Assembly (NCBI RefSeq): GCF_001690275.1
Contig: NZ_LZGW01000017.1
Location: 248,001 to 312,000 of the forward strand
DNA: 64,000 nt
Reading direction: 5' to 3'
From: Gilliamella sp. WF3-4
Lineage (GTDB): Bacteria > Pseudomonadota > Gammaproteobacteria > Enterobacterales > Orbaceae
Below, in pieces: positions 17,590 through 26,998 of the stretch; position 1 is the first letter of the stretch; each line of letters begins with the position of its first letter. Below the pieces are notes generated by a model, which saw only the letters and a list, made by a program, of their open reading frames with translations, did no database searches and was not told where the DNA came from. A program made the translations under genes and the position numbers.

Positions 17590-19830
17590 ATGAACGTAAT
17601 GCAAAATAATAAATCATTATTAGACGACCTGAATACAGAACAACAAAATGCAGTCACCACCGATAATCAATATAGCATTGTCCTTGCTGGAGCAGGGAGT
17701 GGTAAAACGCGAGTTTTAGTTCACCGTATTGCTTGGCTTTGTATTGAGAAACATTATTCACCAGGATCAATTTTTGCGGTTACTTTTACCAATAAATCTG
17801 CTGCAGAAATGCAAGAGCGAATTCAAACATTAGTAGGCGAAAGTTATTTTAATGGGATGTGGGTAGGGACATTTCATGGGTTGACTCACCGTTTATTACG
17901 CATGTTTCCTGAACAAGCTAAGTTGCCACCTAATTTTCAGCTTATTGATTCTGAAGACCAAGTTCGGCTCATCAAACGGATTTTTCGAGAACTAAAAATA
18001 GATGAAAAACAATGGTCACCTAAACAATGTGCTGCTTTTATTTCCACTCAAAAAGAAAAGGGGTTACGTGCTGATGATATTGTTCCAGAAGATCCTAAAC
18101 AAGTTATGTGGCAAACGATTTATCGCGATTACCAAGCTATTTGTGATAGAGTTGGTTATGTTGATTTTTCTGAATTAATCCTAAGAGCTTATGAACTGCT
18201 TTGCCGTGATAATGAAGTATTAGCTTATTGTCATCACCGTTTTTGCAATATTCTCATTGATGAATTTCAAGATACAAATCATATTCAATACCGCTTTGTA
18301 CAAAAGTTAGCAGGTGGAACTGCCAATGTAATGATAGTCGGGGATGATGATCAATCTATCTATAGTTGGCGTGGTGCGAATGCAGATAATCTTCAATTAT
18401 TTATTAATGATTATCCTGAAACTGAAATAATTCGATTAGAGCAAAATTACCGTTCGACAGGTAATATTCTTGATGTAGCAAATAAATTAATTGCACAAAA
18501 TAAAAATCGGTTGGGAAAAAACTTATGGACAGATAGAGGCAATGGTGAGCTCATTTCGCTTTATGTTGGCTTTAATGATGTTGATGAAGCTAGATTTGTT
18601 ATTGGTCAAATAAAAAAACTGCATCAAGAAGGCGAAAATTATGCAAGTTGTGCAATTTTGTACCGAAATAATGCGCAATCACGCATCTTTGAAGATACCT
18701 TGTTACAAGCTGGATTACCTTATCAGATTTATGGCTCTATACGTTTTTATGAACGGCAAGAGGTAAAATTAGCACTGGCTTATTTACGATTATTGCACGA
18801 CCACCATAATGATATGGCGTTTGAAGCTACAGTCAATACTCCGCCACGAGGTATTGGTCATGTTACGCTAGATAAAGTTAGATTGGCTGCAAAGCAACAT
18901 AATATTTCATTGTGGCAAGCGTGTATAATGCTAATTCAAGCTAATGCATTGACAGAAAGGCAGTGTTCAGGAATCAGTCGCTTTTTGGAGTTGATAGAAT
19001 CTATTTTTAATGAAGTAGGTACACAGCCATTTTATAAGCAACTCGACGCGATTATTAAATTATCTGGTGTATTGCAAATGTATGAGCAAGAGCCAGGCAT
19101 TAAAGGTCAATCCAGATTAGAAAATCTTGAAGAATTAGTATCCGCAGCTGAGCAGTTTTATCTTTCTAATGAAAACACAGTTATTGAAGACAGTGAAACG
19201 GGTAAAACATTGACTGTTTTAGAGTCTTTTTTAGCTTATACGTCGCTAGAAAGCCGAGAAGCAAATCGCGAACAAGATTTAGTTCAATTGATGACCCTGC
19301 ATTCAGCCAAAGGTCTTGAATTTGATAATGTATTTATTGTTGGATTAGAAGATGGGTTATTTCCTGCTCTACGCTCTTCCCAAGAACCTGAAAAAATAGA
19401 GGAAGAAAGGCGTCTTGCTTATGTTGGTATTACTCGAGCCCGTAAATTTTTGACCCTTTCATTAGCTGAGCTAAGGCGTTTATATGGACGTGAAGAACGT
19501 AATTTACCTTCCCGCTTTTTGGCGGAATTGCCTGTTGATAAATTAAATGAAATTAGTTATCGAGGCGATATTACCTTATCAAGCAAAGAAAAATATTATC
19601 ATTCCAATGAAGATAGACAACCTTATCGTGATCGCCAAAAATCTTATATTAAGAAAACTTGCCAAAGCGATGGTTACACACTAGGCCGTAAAGTGTTGCA
19701 TAACCGTTTCGGCGAAGGCACGATTGTTAACCTTGATGGAGACGGCGATCATAAGCGAGTACAAATTGCTTTTGTTGATGAGGGAATTAAATGGTTGGTA
19801 GTGAAACTAGCTAATCTTACCTTACTGTAA
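17590..19830 (+). CDS. uvrD: DNA helicase II UvrD
   Basis: This superfamily-1A 3'-5' helicase serves nucleotide excision and mismatch repair. Walker A AGAGSGKTRVL lies at about residue 35, motif Ia TFTNKSAAEM, motif II LIDEFQDTN, motif III DDDQSIYSWRGA, motif IV EQNYRST, motif V TLHSAKGLEFD and motif VI AYVGITRA. A C-terminal tudor-like domain (GRKVLHNRFGEGTIV) marks UvrD/PcrA. It is 746 aa against 720 in E. coli. The start could be the ATG at 17590 or 17599. The 195-base leader from the LexA-box promoter holds no other gene I can support. Confidence 0.97.
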   Translation: MNVMQNNKSLLDDLNTEQQNAVTTDNQYSIVLAGAGSGKTRVLVHRIAWLCIEKHYSPGSIFAVTFTNKSAAEMQERIQTLVGESYFNGMWVGTFHGLTHRLLRMFPEQAKLPPNFQLIDSEDQVRLIKRIFRELKIDEKQWSPKQCAAFISTQKEKGLRADDIVPEDPKQVMWQTIYRDYQAICDRVGYVDFSELILRAYELLCRDNEVLAYCHHRFCNILIDEFQDTNHIQYRFVQKLAGGTANVMIVGDDDQSIYSWRGANADNLQLFINDYPETEIIRLEQNYRSTGNILDVANKLIAQNKNRLGKNLWTDRGNGELISLYVGFNDVDEARFVIGQIKKLHQEGENYASCAILYRNNAQSRIFEDTLLQAGLPYQIYGSIRFYERQEVKLALAYLRLLHDHHNDMAFEATVNTPPRGIGHVTLDKVRLAAKQHNISLWQACIMLIQANALTERQCSGISRFLELIESIFNEVGTQPFYKQLDAIIKLSGVLQMYEQEPGIKGQSRLENLEELVSAAEQFYLSNENTVIEDSETGKTLTVLESFLAYTSLESREANREQDLVQLMTLHSAKGLEFDNVFIVGLEDGLFPALRSSQEPEKIEEERRLAYVGITRARKFLTLSLAELRRLYGREERNLPSRFLAELPVDKLNEISYRGDITLSSKEKYYHSNEDRQPYRDRQKSYIKKTCQSDGYTLGRKVLHNRFGEGTIVNLDGDGDHKRVQIAFVDEGIKWLVVKLANLTLL

Positions 19831-19870
19831 ACTTCATTTTTAAGTAAGCTTCTATAATTATTTGATGAAA

Positions 19871-19904
19871 CGGGGATTGAGCGTTAAATTAATCCCCGAT
19901 TTTA
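19871..19904. terminator. Bidirectional terminator between uvrD and cyaY
   Basis: CGGGGATT (19871-19878) and AATCCCCG (19891-19898) form a perfect 8-bp GC-rich stem with a 12-base loop, followed by ATTTTAAT. It lies between two convergent genes. Confidence 0.75.
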
Positions 19905-19911
19905 ATCTACC

Positions 19912-20223
19912 TTATTGATCTGCTTGTTCTCTTACAGATTCCGAAAAAATCTGGTCAAATGGTTGGTTAGTTCGATTACAAATCCAATTATCATTTATAT
20001 ATTCAAAATGATAACCTTGTATACGAGTGGCTAACCAGACCTGAAAAAGAGGCTCTTGGGTATTAACGATGATTTTACTGCCATTGGGAAAACTAACAGT
20101 AATGACATTACCATTTGCTTCATAGTCCAAATCGATATCATGCTTATCTGCATAATCATCCAAATACAATTCAATTTTATTAAATAGCTCATCAGTAAGT
20201 GCATGGAATTGTGCGGTATTCAT
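19912..20223 (-). CDS. cyaY: Bacterial frataxin CyaY
   Basis: This small acidic iron-binding protein modulates the IscS-IscU cysteine desulfurase complex in iron-sulfur cluster assembly. The acidic first helix (FHALTDELFNKIELYLDDYADK), the strand VITVSFPNGSKIIVNTQEP and QVWLATRIQGYHF are family hallmarks. At 103 residues it is close to E. coli (106). In E. coli cyaY sits beside lptM and cyaA. Here it has moved to the other end of the block, convergent with uvrD. Confidence 0.95.
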   Translation of the reverse strand: MNTAQFHALTDELFNKIELYLDDYADKHDIDLDYEANGNVITVSFPNGSKIIVNTQEPLFQVWLATRIQGYHFEYINDNWICNRTNQPFDQIFSESVREQADQ

Positions 20224-20326
20224 AAAAGTATAATCGGTTAGGTAAATAATGGCGTGATATTAGCATAAATAGATATGCTCTGCCACACAACAAGGTGGCA
20301 AGAGTAAAATAGGTACAGATTTATTA

Positions 20327-20839
20327 TTAAGGTGCTAGCGGTAATGAACAACCAATAACAAGTAACTTATATTGCTCACTACCTTGGTTTGTATTTACCC
20401 AGCGATTTGGCATTTCAATTGTATTGACTAATGTTCCATCGCCAAAGTTGCTTTCAATTGTTCTGAGTTTGCCTTTTGCTAATTCCATTTTATCGCAATT
20501 AGCATAGTAATCAATTTTAATGGAATGATAAGGCGTTTCAGTGCCATCATTATTTTTTTGAACTAATGCTGGACTGTAGTTAGTCACTTCACTAAATACA
20601 CGAATTTTAGTATTAAAAGGGTGAAGTTTAATCGATTTTCTATCTAAAAAAGAATAACCAACAATATTATCTTCGTTCGATTTCGATATGGGAATAAATT
20701 GTTCACCAACTCTAGGATCTTTCAAGCTCTCAGCTGCTGTATTTTCATTTTTTTTAGCGTCATTATCGATTTTTTCTTCAGCAGCATGACTAAATGTGGC
20801 AAAAGAAAAGAGAATTAAAAATAAACTGACCTTTTTCAT
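20327..20839 (-). CDS. Secreted protein resembling surface-adhesin E family
   Basis: The first 19 residues are a Sec signal peptide with probable cleavage after SHA. A charged linker and a compact beta-rich domain of about 120 residues follow, with two cysteines (YANCDK and VIGCSL) placed to form a disulfide. The general pattern, single-domain, about 160 residues, one Cys in each half and an Asn-Trp-Val segment (NRWVNT), resembles the adhesin E/CNP1-like proteins of Pasteurellaceae and Neisseria. I cannot confirm that from memory alone. Its start is the base before the stop of the upstream secreted gene (21649-20840), so the two are co-transcribed and may act together. Confidence 0.6.
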   Translation of the reverse strand: MKKVSLFLILFSFATFSHAAEEKIDNDAKKNENTAAESLKDPRVGEQFIPISKSNEDNIVGYSFLDRKSIKLHPFNTKIRVFSEVTNYSPALVQKNNDGTETPYHSIKIDYYANCDKMELAKGKLRTIESNFGDGTLVNTIEMPNRWVNTNQGSEQYKLLVIGCSLPLAP

Positions 20840-21649
20840 CTAAATATTATCTCCATCTTTTGAGGTAGTTTCTATAGGATTAATGTGCGTTTGAGGTTGT
20901 TGTTCCTGTTCCTGTTCCTGTTCCTGTTTTTCTTTTTTCTTTTGCATCTTTTCTTTATATGCTTTGATTTTTTCTTGAAGCTCAGCTTCTTGTTTTTCAA
21001 TAATTGGTTTTAGATCTGGTCGAATAACAAATAGCTCTTTTTTCTCTATATCACCTTGGATAGAACAAAAAACACTACTTTGGTTATTGGCAATTTGTTC
21101 TAAGTAAAGTGCTTTATTAATGGTTCCGATCCTTGGTATAACGCCATCAATAGCATAAGGATCGTCTTGCCATGTTGCAGGATTCAATTTGTGATCATAA
21201 ATTTGGGAATTTGCTATGTAAATATTGGTATTGTATGGCAACCAATTAATATTATTTAAAGCATTTTTAACCTCAATTTCATTATTATCAAAGATAAAAC
21301 CCCAATATAAAAAATAACCATACAAGGAGGTTGGAATATAAATATTACGATAGCCAATAATCTTCAAACCATGATATTCAAGTGGTTTTTTTAGCATGAC
21401 TTGGTTTTCATCAAGATTTTGAATAGCCTTAACAGGAATATAGGTGACCTGTTCAGGTGTAGTTGCTAAATCAACATATTGGTTGATTGATTCTTGGTGT
21501 TTAGCAAGTTGTTCAAAAAACTGATTGTCACATTGAAGAAATGTATCGATTACTTTGTCTGTTTCACGTTGCTCGGTATTGGTCTGTGCAAAAGACATAC
21601 AAGAAATAAATGAAGCACAAACAAGCACAGAAAGTTTTTTTAGAAGCAT
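20840..21649 (-). CDS. Unrecognised secreted protein with Gln/Glu/Lys-rich tail
   Basis: It has a Sec signal peptide (MLLKKLSVLVCASFISCMSF, cleavage near AQ). A periplasmic domain of about 170 residues carries two cysteines beyond the signal (LQCDNQ and VFCSIQ). The last 60 residues are a charged helix rich in Lys, Glu and Gln that ends in an EQ repeat. I do not recognise the family. It is the first gene of a two-gene unit with the secreted protein at 20327-20839. The helical tail could be a coiled coil or a wall-spanning segment. Confidence 0.7.
   Translation of the reverse strand: MLLKKLSVLVCASFISCMSFAQTNTEQRETDKVIDTFLQCDNQFFEQLAKHQESINQYVDLATTPEQVTYIPVKAIQNLDENQVMLKKPLEYHGLKIIGYRNIYIPTSLYGYFLYWGFIFDNNEIEVKNALNNINWLPYNTNIYIANSQIYDHKLNPATWQDDPYAIDGVIPRIGTINKALYLEQIANNQSSVFCSIQGDIEKKELFVIRPDLKPIIEKQEAELQEKIKAYKEKMQKKKEKQEQEQEQEQQPQTHINPIETTSKDGDNI
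20901..20924 (-). repeat. Hexanucleotide tandem repeat in coding sequence
   Basis: Four perfect copies of TGTTCC (plus-strand sense) at 20901-20924, followed by a fifth imperfect unit, encode the alternating Glu-Gln stretch of the secreted protein at 20840-21649. The unit is a multiple of three, so copy-number change would alter protein length and not reading frame. Confidence 0.85.
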
Positions 21650-21724
21650 GGTGAGTTTCCTTGACCAATAAATTATACTTATTTTTTTGGGGAAAATTAT
21701 TGTAAAGTAATGTAAATATGCGTG

Positions 21725-22360
21725 TCAATTAACATTACGTAAATCCTCAACAAAGACGATTAAATCACCGTTTTTAAATGATATTTTAGCCAAATCACTA
21801 ATAATTTTGTTTCTTAAACTTACACATCCACCCAATGATAGCGTTTGCTTTGTTAAGGGATACTGAAAACCTGTGATAGTTAAACCAGTCACTTTTGTAA
21901 GTGGCATTAGCGAAATAATACGATTTTTTACATTAGTCATCTTTTGATAACGTTTGGCAAAAAAGAAATAGCAATAATTATCATAAAATGTTATTTGAAA
22001 TCGATGATAATATCTCATTGCAACAGAAATATTACCTAAAAAGTGATCGCTAGCATGACCGCAAGCGCCATAAATATCGAATGTGGTTACGCCTTTATCT
22101 GCTAAAAACAAGATTGCCTTTTCAAAATCCGTTTTATTTTGATCGGGAGTGTGGATAATTTCAGTTTGCTTTGGAATGGTAAGGTTATTATTGAAACTAT
22201 CTAAATCACCAATAATAAAATTGGGTATAATCGGTGAGTTTATCAAATAGTTATGATAAGCGCCGTCAGTTGCTGCAATATAGGTATAACTATCTGAATT
22301 GTTGGGGTAAAACTTCGGTGGCTCACCATTGACAAATAGTAGGGCTGTATTACTTTGCAT
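21725..22360 (-). CDS. Thiamine pyrophosphokinase
   Basis: This enzyme transfers pyrophosphate from ATP to thiamine to form thiamine diphosphate. Family motifs are ATDGAYHNYL near residue 30, FIIGDLDSF near 50, the DQNKTDFEKAI motif near 74 and GACGHASDHFLGNI near 98. A C-terminal thiamine-binding beta domain follows (TKVTGLTITGFQYPL, LGGCVSLRNK). The length of 211 aa is normal. It stands alone on the minus strand with a long leader in which I could not find a complete TPP riboswitch. Confidence 0.93.
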   Translation of the reverse strand: MQSNTALLFVNGEPPKFYPNNSDSYTYIAATDGAYHNYLINSPIIPNFIIGDLDSFNNNLTIPKQTEIIHTPDQNKTDFEKAILFLADKGVTTFDIYGACGHASDHFLGNISVAMRYYHRFQITFYDNYCYFFFAKRYQKMTNVKNRIISLMPLTKVTGLTITGFQYPLTKQTLSLGGCVSLRNKIISDLAKISFKNGDLIVFVEDLRNVN

Positions 22361-22480
22361 GATTACTCTCTCAGATGTCTTTATCCGTTAAGCCGTAACA
22401 TCTTGCTTTCAGGGATGAAATGTAAAGGGTAAACGACGGTGGTGGTAGTCATTCACCCATTATTTAGTGTGTGAAGGATG

Positions 22481-22942
22481 TCAAAAAGCTAATGTATAAG
22501 CCATAATAATTGCATCTTCTCGTTTACCATCAGTTGTTGGGTAATAGCCTTTTCGAACTGTTATTTGGTTAAAACCCAATGATTGATATAGCCTCATTGC
22601 AGGCGAATTTGATTGCCTTACTTCAAGCCAAAGTGTTGTAATTGGGCTTGGCGATGTTATGGTTATTAATTTCTCTATCAAGTGGTTGAGTAGATCTCTA
22701 GCCAGCCCTTGTTTTCTAAAATTGGGATGGATAGCGATATTAAATAACTCAGCTTCATCGAATGCTTGGTGGCAGATACAAAATCCTACTAGCTGATTAT
22801 CGACAGTTATTTTAAAATTTAAATACCCATTCCCGTGGTTTGAAAAGAATGTCTGTTTTGACCACGGTATCGCATGGCAGATCTGTTCTAATTTAAAGGC
22901 TTTAGTTAAATCATTTTTTGTTAGGGTGGAAATCGTTTTCAT
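22481..22942 (-). CDS. rimI: Ribosomal protein S18 alanine N-acetyltransferase
   Basis: This GNAT-fold enzyme acetylates the N-terminus of ribosomal protein S18. The acetyl-CoA loop is RKQGLA in NIAIHPNFRKQGLARDLL. TLWLEVRQSNSPAMRLYQSLGF and the C-terminal REDAIIMA are typical of RimI. I start at the ATG at 22942, which gives MKTIST and 153 residues, close to E. coli (148). The longer frame adds 17 residues that overlap deeper into holD. As in E. coli, holD and rimI overlap, here by 32 bases. Confidence 0.93.
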   Translation of the reverse strand: MKTISTLTKNDLTKAFKLEQICHAIPWSKQTFFSNHGNGYLNFKITVDNQLVGFCICHQAFDEAELFNIAIHPNFRKQGLARDLLNHLIEKLITITSPSPITTLWLEVRQSNSPAMRLYQSLGFNQITVRKGYYPTTDGKREDAIIMAYTLAF

Positions 22943-23318
22943 ATTGACATAATTGTTGCCAAAGTTGGCGTTTTTGTTGTGATGCATTTGCAAGTAAGTC
23001 TAAACTTATGGTTTGAATTGTGAGTGAATGCTCCCAATGCTCATCAGGTTTAATATCAATAAACCAAACAACAGTTTTAATCTCACTAGCAGGTATAATA
23101 AGCTGTGAAGGCGTTAAGACCAGTACTTGCTCTTCGGTAAGGCGAATAGCATTTAAAATATCAAAATAGATTTTTTGCGTTGGTTTTTGTTCGGCCACAA
23201 CGATTAAACGAATCTCGTCACTAATGTGTGTGGATACTTCACCTTTCAATACGGCTGGTCTGCGCAAAACATACTGCGTTATATTGCATTGCTTTAGGTA
23301 CCAATCTTGTTGCGTCAT
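22911..23318 (-). CDS. holD: DNA polymerase III psi subunit
   Basis: Psi links the clamp loader to chi and to SSB in the replicative polymerase holoenzyme. WYLKQCNITQYVLRRPAVLKGE at the N-terminus matches the segment that binds the clamp loader. LWQQLCQYENDF near the C-terminus is also conserved. The length of 135 aa matches E. coli (137). It is divergent from rsmC and upstream of rimI, the same arrangement as in E. coli. Confidence 0.93.
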   Translation of the reverse strand: MTQQDWYLKQCNITQYVLRRPAVLKGEVSTHISDEIRLIVVAEQKPTQKIYFDILNAIRLTEEQVLVLTPSQLIIPASEIKTVVWFIDIKPDEHWEHSLTIQTISLDLLANASQQKRQLWQQLCQYENDFHPNKK

Positions 23319-23405
23319 TATCGACTTACGTTTTTTATTAGAGATTAAAGGTGGTTAATTGTATAATCAACGCATCAATTTATAAAGGTTTTTCATCGAG
23401 GAAAT

Positions 23406-24446
23406 ATGTCCATATCCACTTTTACTCCTGCAAGTCAGGTTCTTGATCGCCACCAAGCATTTTTTAACGATAAAAATGTGGTGATAGCAGGTGATATCCA
23501 AGATAGTTATCCATCGGTTATGTCAGCAAATCAAGTTAAGATTCATTGCACACAATTTCATACGTATTTACGTTTAAAAAATAGCGCACGAGGCAATCAT
23601 ACCTATTTTTCGTTGTTACCAGAAGCGGATTTTTACGTTGGAATGAACACACTGATTTACTATTGGCCCAAAACGAAAAGTGAAGCGCAGTTTCAGCTAT
23701 CGTATTTATTACATAATATGCCTAAAGGGAGTGATATTTTTATTATTGGTGAAAATCGCACAGGCGTAAAAAGTGTTGAATCTTTATTAGGCGATTTTGG
23801 AACAATTCAAAAAATAGATAGCGCAAGACGTTGTGGGTTATATCATTTTCAGGCAGAAAGCCGTTTAGCGTTTGATCTTAATGAGTGGTGGTTAAGTTAT
23901 CATTTAACTATTGAAAATCAAGATATCGAAATTAAAAGTTTGCCAGGTGTATTTAGCCAAAAAGGGTTAGATGCAGGCAGTGAGTTATTATTAAATGCAT
24001 TAATAGATCATGCTGATATTGTAAAAGGCAATGTATTGGATGTGGGCTGTGGCTCGGGTATATTATCTACAGTGCTTGGTAAATTATGCCCTGATATAGA
24101 ACTGACGTTATCCGATGTTAGTAGCGCAGCAATTGAGTCAAGCAAAATGACGTTAGCCAGTAATAGTGTAAATGGGGCCGTTGTGGCCAGTGATGTTTTT
24201 TCTCATTTAAATGGTAAATATCATCTTATTGTTTCGAATCCCCCTTTTCATGATGGTAAACAAACCAGTTACACTGCGGTTAATTCCTTAATTAAGGAAG
24301 CTAAAAAACATTTAAAATTAAATGGTTATTTGTGCATTGTGGCAAATTCATTTTTACCGTATCAAGCCATTTTAGATGAAACATTCAAATGTGTTGAAGT
24401 GATAGCCCAAACGACTAAATTTAAAGTTTATTTAGCAAGCCATTAA
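23406..24446 (+). CDS. rsmC: 16S rRNA m2G1207 methyltransferase RsmC
   Basis: This two-domain methyltransferase modifies G1207 of 16S rRNA. The N-terminal half is a degenerate methyltransferase-like domain. The C-terminal half has the SAM motif VLDVGCGSGILS near residue 212 and the catalytic NPPF in IVSNPPFHDG near 279. The length of 346 aa matches E. coli (343). A strong bidirectional terminator follows. Confidence 0.96.
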   Translation: MSISTFTPASQVLDRHQAFFNDKNVVIAGDIQDSYPSVMSANQVKIHCTQFHTYLRLKNSARGNHTYFSLLPEADFYVGMNTLIYYWPKTKSEAQFQLSYLLHNMPKGSDIFIIGENRTGVKSVESLLGDFGTIQKIDSARRCGLYHFQAESRLAFDLNEWWLSYHLTIENQDIEIKSLPGVFSQKGLDAGSELLLNALIDHADIVKGNVLDVGCGSGILSTVLGKLCPDIELTLSDVSSAAIESSKMTLASNSVNGAVVASDVFSHLNGKYHLIVSNPPFHDGKQTSYTAVNSLIKEAKKHLKLNGYLCIVANSFLPYQAILDETFKCVEVIAQTTKFKVYLASH

Positions 24447-24520
24447 TAAGTGAGGTTTGTTTATTTTTTAAAGAAAAGGATGCGTTGCAATACATATCAC
24501 AAAGTTTTATCAAGTTTTAT

Positions 24521-24554
24521 AAATAAAGGGGCGATTTTATCGCCCCTTTATTTT
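24521..24554. terminator. Strong bidirectional terminator
   Basis: AAATAAAGGGGCGAT (24521-24535) and ATCGCCCCTTTATTT (24539-24553) form a perfect 15-bp stem with a TTT loop. The GC-rich core flanked by A and T tracts terminates in both directions, between convergent rsmC and the minus-strand membrane protein. Confidence 0.9.
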
Positions 24555-24610
24555 AAAATGTAAATAGCTGGATTTAAGCTGATTTCACTATTATTGATAT
24601 CATATCTAGA

Positions 24611-25423
24611 TTAAGAGAGGGCTTCTGTTAATACTTGAATTTCATTATCAGTAAAATCACAGCGTGTAAAGTCTTGATCAAGAAGAATAGGAATAGTGTT
24701 GCTTTCACCGACTACGGCCAAGGCATTACATTTATTTTTAATCATATCACCTATAATGATTGGTCCACCGCCGTCTACGTGTTTATTAAAATGAGCTATA
24801 CATTTAACATTTTTTCCTTGCGCATTGTTTGCACGATATAAAGCGGTTATCGTTTTACCATAAGATGTTAATTTAATCGGGACAATAACAGGGGTTAATT
24901 TTTGTCCGTTAATTTCATCGATAACTTTTATCATTTTATGTGTTCTTAAAAAAAGGACTAAACTCATCCACGTAACCACCAATAACAAAAGAGTAAGAAC
25001 AGTCGTAGTCCAAAATAGATTCCGCATATTACTAATAGCTAAATCGATTGTTACTAGTGATGGATCATCGGCAGAAGCTACAGCTACTACTTTATAATTT
25101 TCTTTTGCTCCACCAAGGAAAACGTAATCACGCGTAATAACTTGTCCTTTATCTGTGGTAATTTTCACTGAACAATTATCAATCATACGCTTTGCACGGC
25201 ATTTTCCTTCTACATCATAATCAACCACAACGGGATTACGTGATATTTTATAATCAGTAATTAATCCAGGATAATTTTTCAGGGCTATAAACATTGCTAA
25301 CCCAAAGAAAAATATTGCCGCAAATATTCTTCTTATTTGATGTAATGAGCCCTCTTGCTTTAGCTTCACAACTTTTAAAGGGCGAGTTGGAAATACTTCT
25401 ACTAATTTATTCATCAATCCCAT
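24611..25423 (-). CDS. Unrecognised inner-membrane protein with two TM helices
   Basis: Two hydrophobic helices lie at about residues 33-49 and 137-160. The roughly 87-residue loop between them should be periplasmic and carries two cysteines (Cys75, Cys84) near each other. A cytoplasmic C-terminal domain of about 110 residues follows. I do not recognise the family. The topology, a periplasmic beta-rich loop between two helices, is like DUF3592-type proteins, but this is a shape resemblance only. The gene is monocistronic between a terminator and the 3' end of hemN. Confidence 0.7.
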   Translation of the reverse strand: MGLMNKLVEVFPTRPLKVVKLKQEGSLHQIRRIFAAIFFFGLAMFIALKNYPGLITDYKISRNPVVVDYDVEGKCRAKRMIDNCSVKITTDKGQVITRDYVFLGGAKENYKVVAVASADDPSLVTIDLAISNMRNLFWTTTVLTLLLLVVTWMSLVLFLRTHKMIKVIDEINGQKLTPVIVPIKLTSYGKTITALYRANNAQGKNVKCIAHFNKHVDGGGPIIIGDMIKNKCNALAVVGESNTIPILLDQDFTRCDFTDNEIQVLTEALS

Positions 25424-25623
25424 TTTATAAATATACTCCTTATTAAAAATAAATATTTCATGTCTAAAGGTTAAAATTGTGTTATTAAAGGCTAACTTTT
25501 AATAACACGATAAAATGAATAAGTAATTACTTTCTTTTATTAAATTAGACTAAATCTTATCATAATATTTATTTTATAGAAATCACTCACGCGCTTTGCC
25601 GTAATTTAAAAAACGACTTCAAA

Positions 25624-26994
25624 TTAAATAACTCTAGAAAACTGCTGTTGCCTTGCCATTTTTCGCATATAAATATCAAAGCACATGCAAATATTGCGTA
25701 TCAATAAATGTCCTTTAGGTTGAACTTTAATTATCTGATCATTTACGGTGACTAATTCATCTTGTTGCAATGGCGCGAGTAGTTTTAAGTCTTCAGCAAA
25801 ATAGTTATCGAACTGGATATGAAATTGTTCTTCTACTGCTTTTTTATCTAGATAAAAGTGGCAAATGAGTTGCTTGATTACATCACGACGAATGATATCA
25901 TCCTGATTCAAATCAAATCCTTTCCATAATCCATGACCTTTTTGTTCAACTTGACTTTGATAGCTACTCAGATCTTTTTGATTTTGCGCATAACTATCAC
26001 CTAACATACTAATGGCTGACACGCCCAGCCCAAGTAAATCCGCGTCCCCTTGTGTTGTATAACCTTGGAAATTGCGGTGTAATTTATTTTCTCGCTGAGC
26101 AATAGCCAGCTCATCGGCGGGTTTGGCGAAATGATCCATACCAATAAAGTGGTAACCAGCATCGGTTAATTTTTGGATGCTGGTTTGTAAAATTTGCAAT
26201 TTTTGGTTGGCATTTGGTAAATCATCATCTTTAATTTTACGTTGCGCGGCAAAACGATCTGGTAAATGAGCATAATTAAATACACTTAAACGATCGGGTG
26301 AAATATCTATCACTTTATTGAGTGTTTCGGTAAAGCTTTCTACGGTCTGCTTGGGTAAACCATAAATTAGATCTAGACTAATAGAGTGAAAACGATTTTT
26401 TCGTGCCTGATTGATAAGAGAACGTATTAGTGCTTCATCTTGTTTGCGATTAATTAGATTTTGGATTTCGTGGTTAAAATCTTGAATCCCCATACTCAAC
26501 CTATTAAAACCAACACTCGCTAAGTGGTCGATGGTTTGTGGCGTAATTTCACGAGGATCGATTTCGATCGACAGTTCGGCATTATCCGCAAAATTGAAGT
26601 GCGTTTTTAGCGAAGTAATCAGCCGAGTAATTTCATCATCAGTTAAAAAAGTCGGTGTACCCCCGCCCCAGTGCATTTGTGTTACTGTGCGTTGTTTGAA
26701 TAATTTTGCCCGTGCGGCAATTTCAATATCCAAAATATCGAGGTATTTGGTGACTTTTTTGGTTTGGCGAGTAATGAGTTTATTACAACCACAAAAGTAA
26801 CAAAGTTTATGGCAAAACGGGATATGTACATAAAGCGATAATGGCTTTGTAGGGTAACGTGTGGCGGCCGATAAAAAGTCCTGCTTGCTAAATTCTTCAT
26901 TAAATTCAAGTGCAGTAGGATAAGAGGTATATCTTGGACCAGAATAGTTATATTTTTCAATTAACGCCTGATCCCATAATTGCATATCAGTCAT
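25624..26994 (-). CDS. hemN: Oxygen-independent coproporphyrinogen III dehydrogenase
   Basis: This radical-SAM enzyme decarboxylates coproporphyrinogen III to protoporphyrinogen IX without oxygen. The iron-sulfur motif is CHKLCYFCGCNK near residue 60, and the family segments MHWGGGTPTFL, SIEIDPREI, NRLSMGIQDF and SLDLIYGLPKQT are intact. The length of 456 aa equals E. coli HemN (457), and the N-terminal NYSGPRYTSYPTA identifies HemN and not HemW. A short membrane ORF ends four bases before its start codon. Confidence 0.97.
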   Translation of the reverse strand: MTDMQLWDQALIEKYNYSGPRYTSYPTALEFNEEFSKQDFLSAATRYPTKPLSLYVHIPFCHKLCYFCGCNKLITRQTKKVTKYLDILDIEIAARAKLFKQRTVTQMHWGGGTPTFLTDDEITRLITSLKTHFNFADNAELSIEIDPREITPQTIDHLASVGFNRLSMGIQDFNHEIQNLINRKQDEALIRSLINQARKNRFHSISLDLIYGLPKQTVESFTETLNKVIDISPDRLSVFNYAHLPDRFAAQRKIKDDDLPNANQKLQILQTSIQKLTDAGYHFIGMDHFAKPADELAIAQRENKLHRNFQGYTTQGDADLLGLGVSAISMLGDSYAQNQKDLSSYQSQVEQKGHGLWKGFDLNQDDIIRRDVIKQLICHFYLDKKAVEEQFHIQFDNYFAEDLKLLAPLQQDELVTVNDQIIKVQPKGHLLIRNICMCFDIYMRKMARQQQFSRVI

Positions 26995-26998
26995 GCTG

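Noticed and set aside
22361-22480. Possible TPP riboswitch before thiamine pyrophosphokinase
   Set aside because: A CTGAGA-like string is present on the minus strand, but the rest of the TPP aptamer core is missing and the order is wrong.
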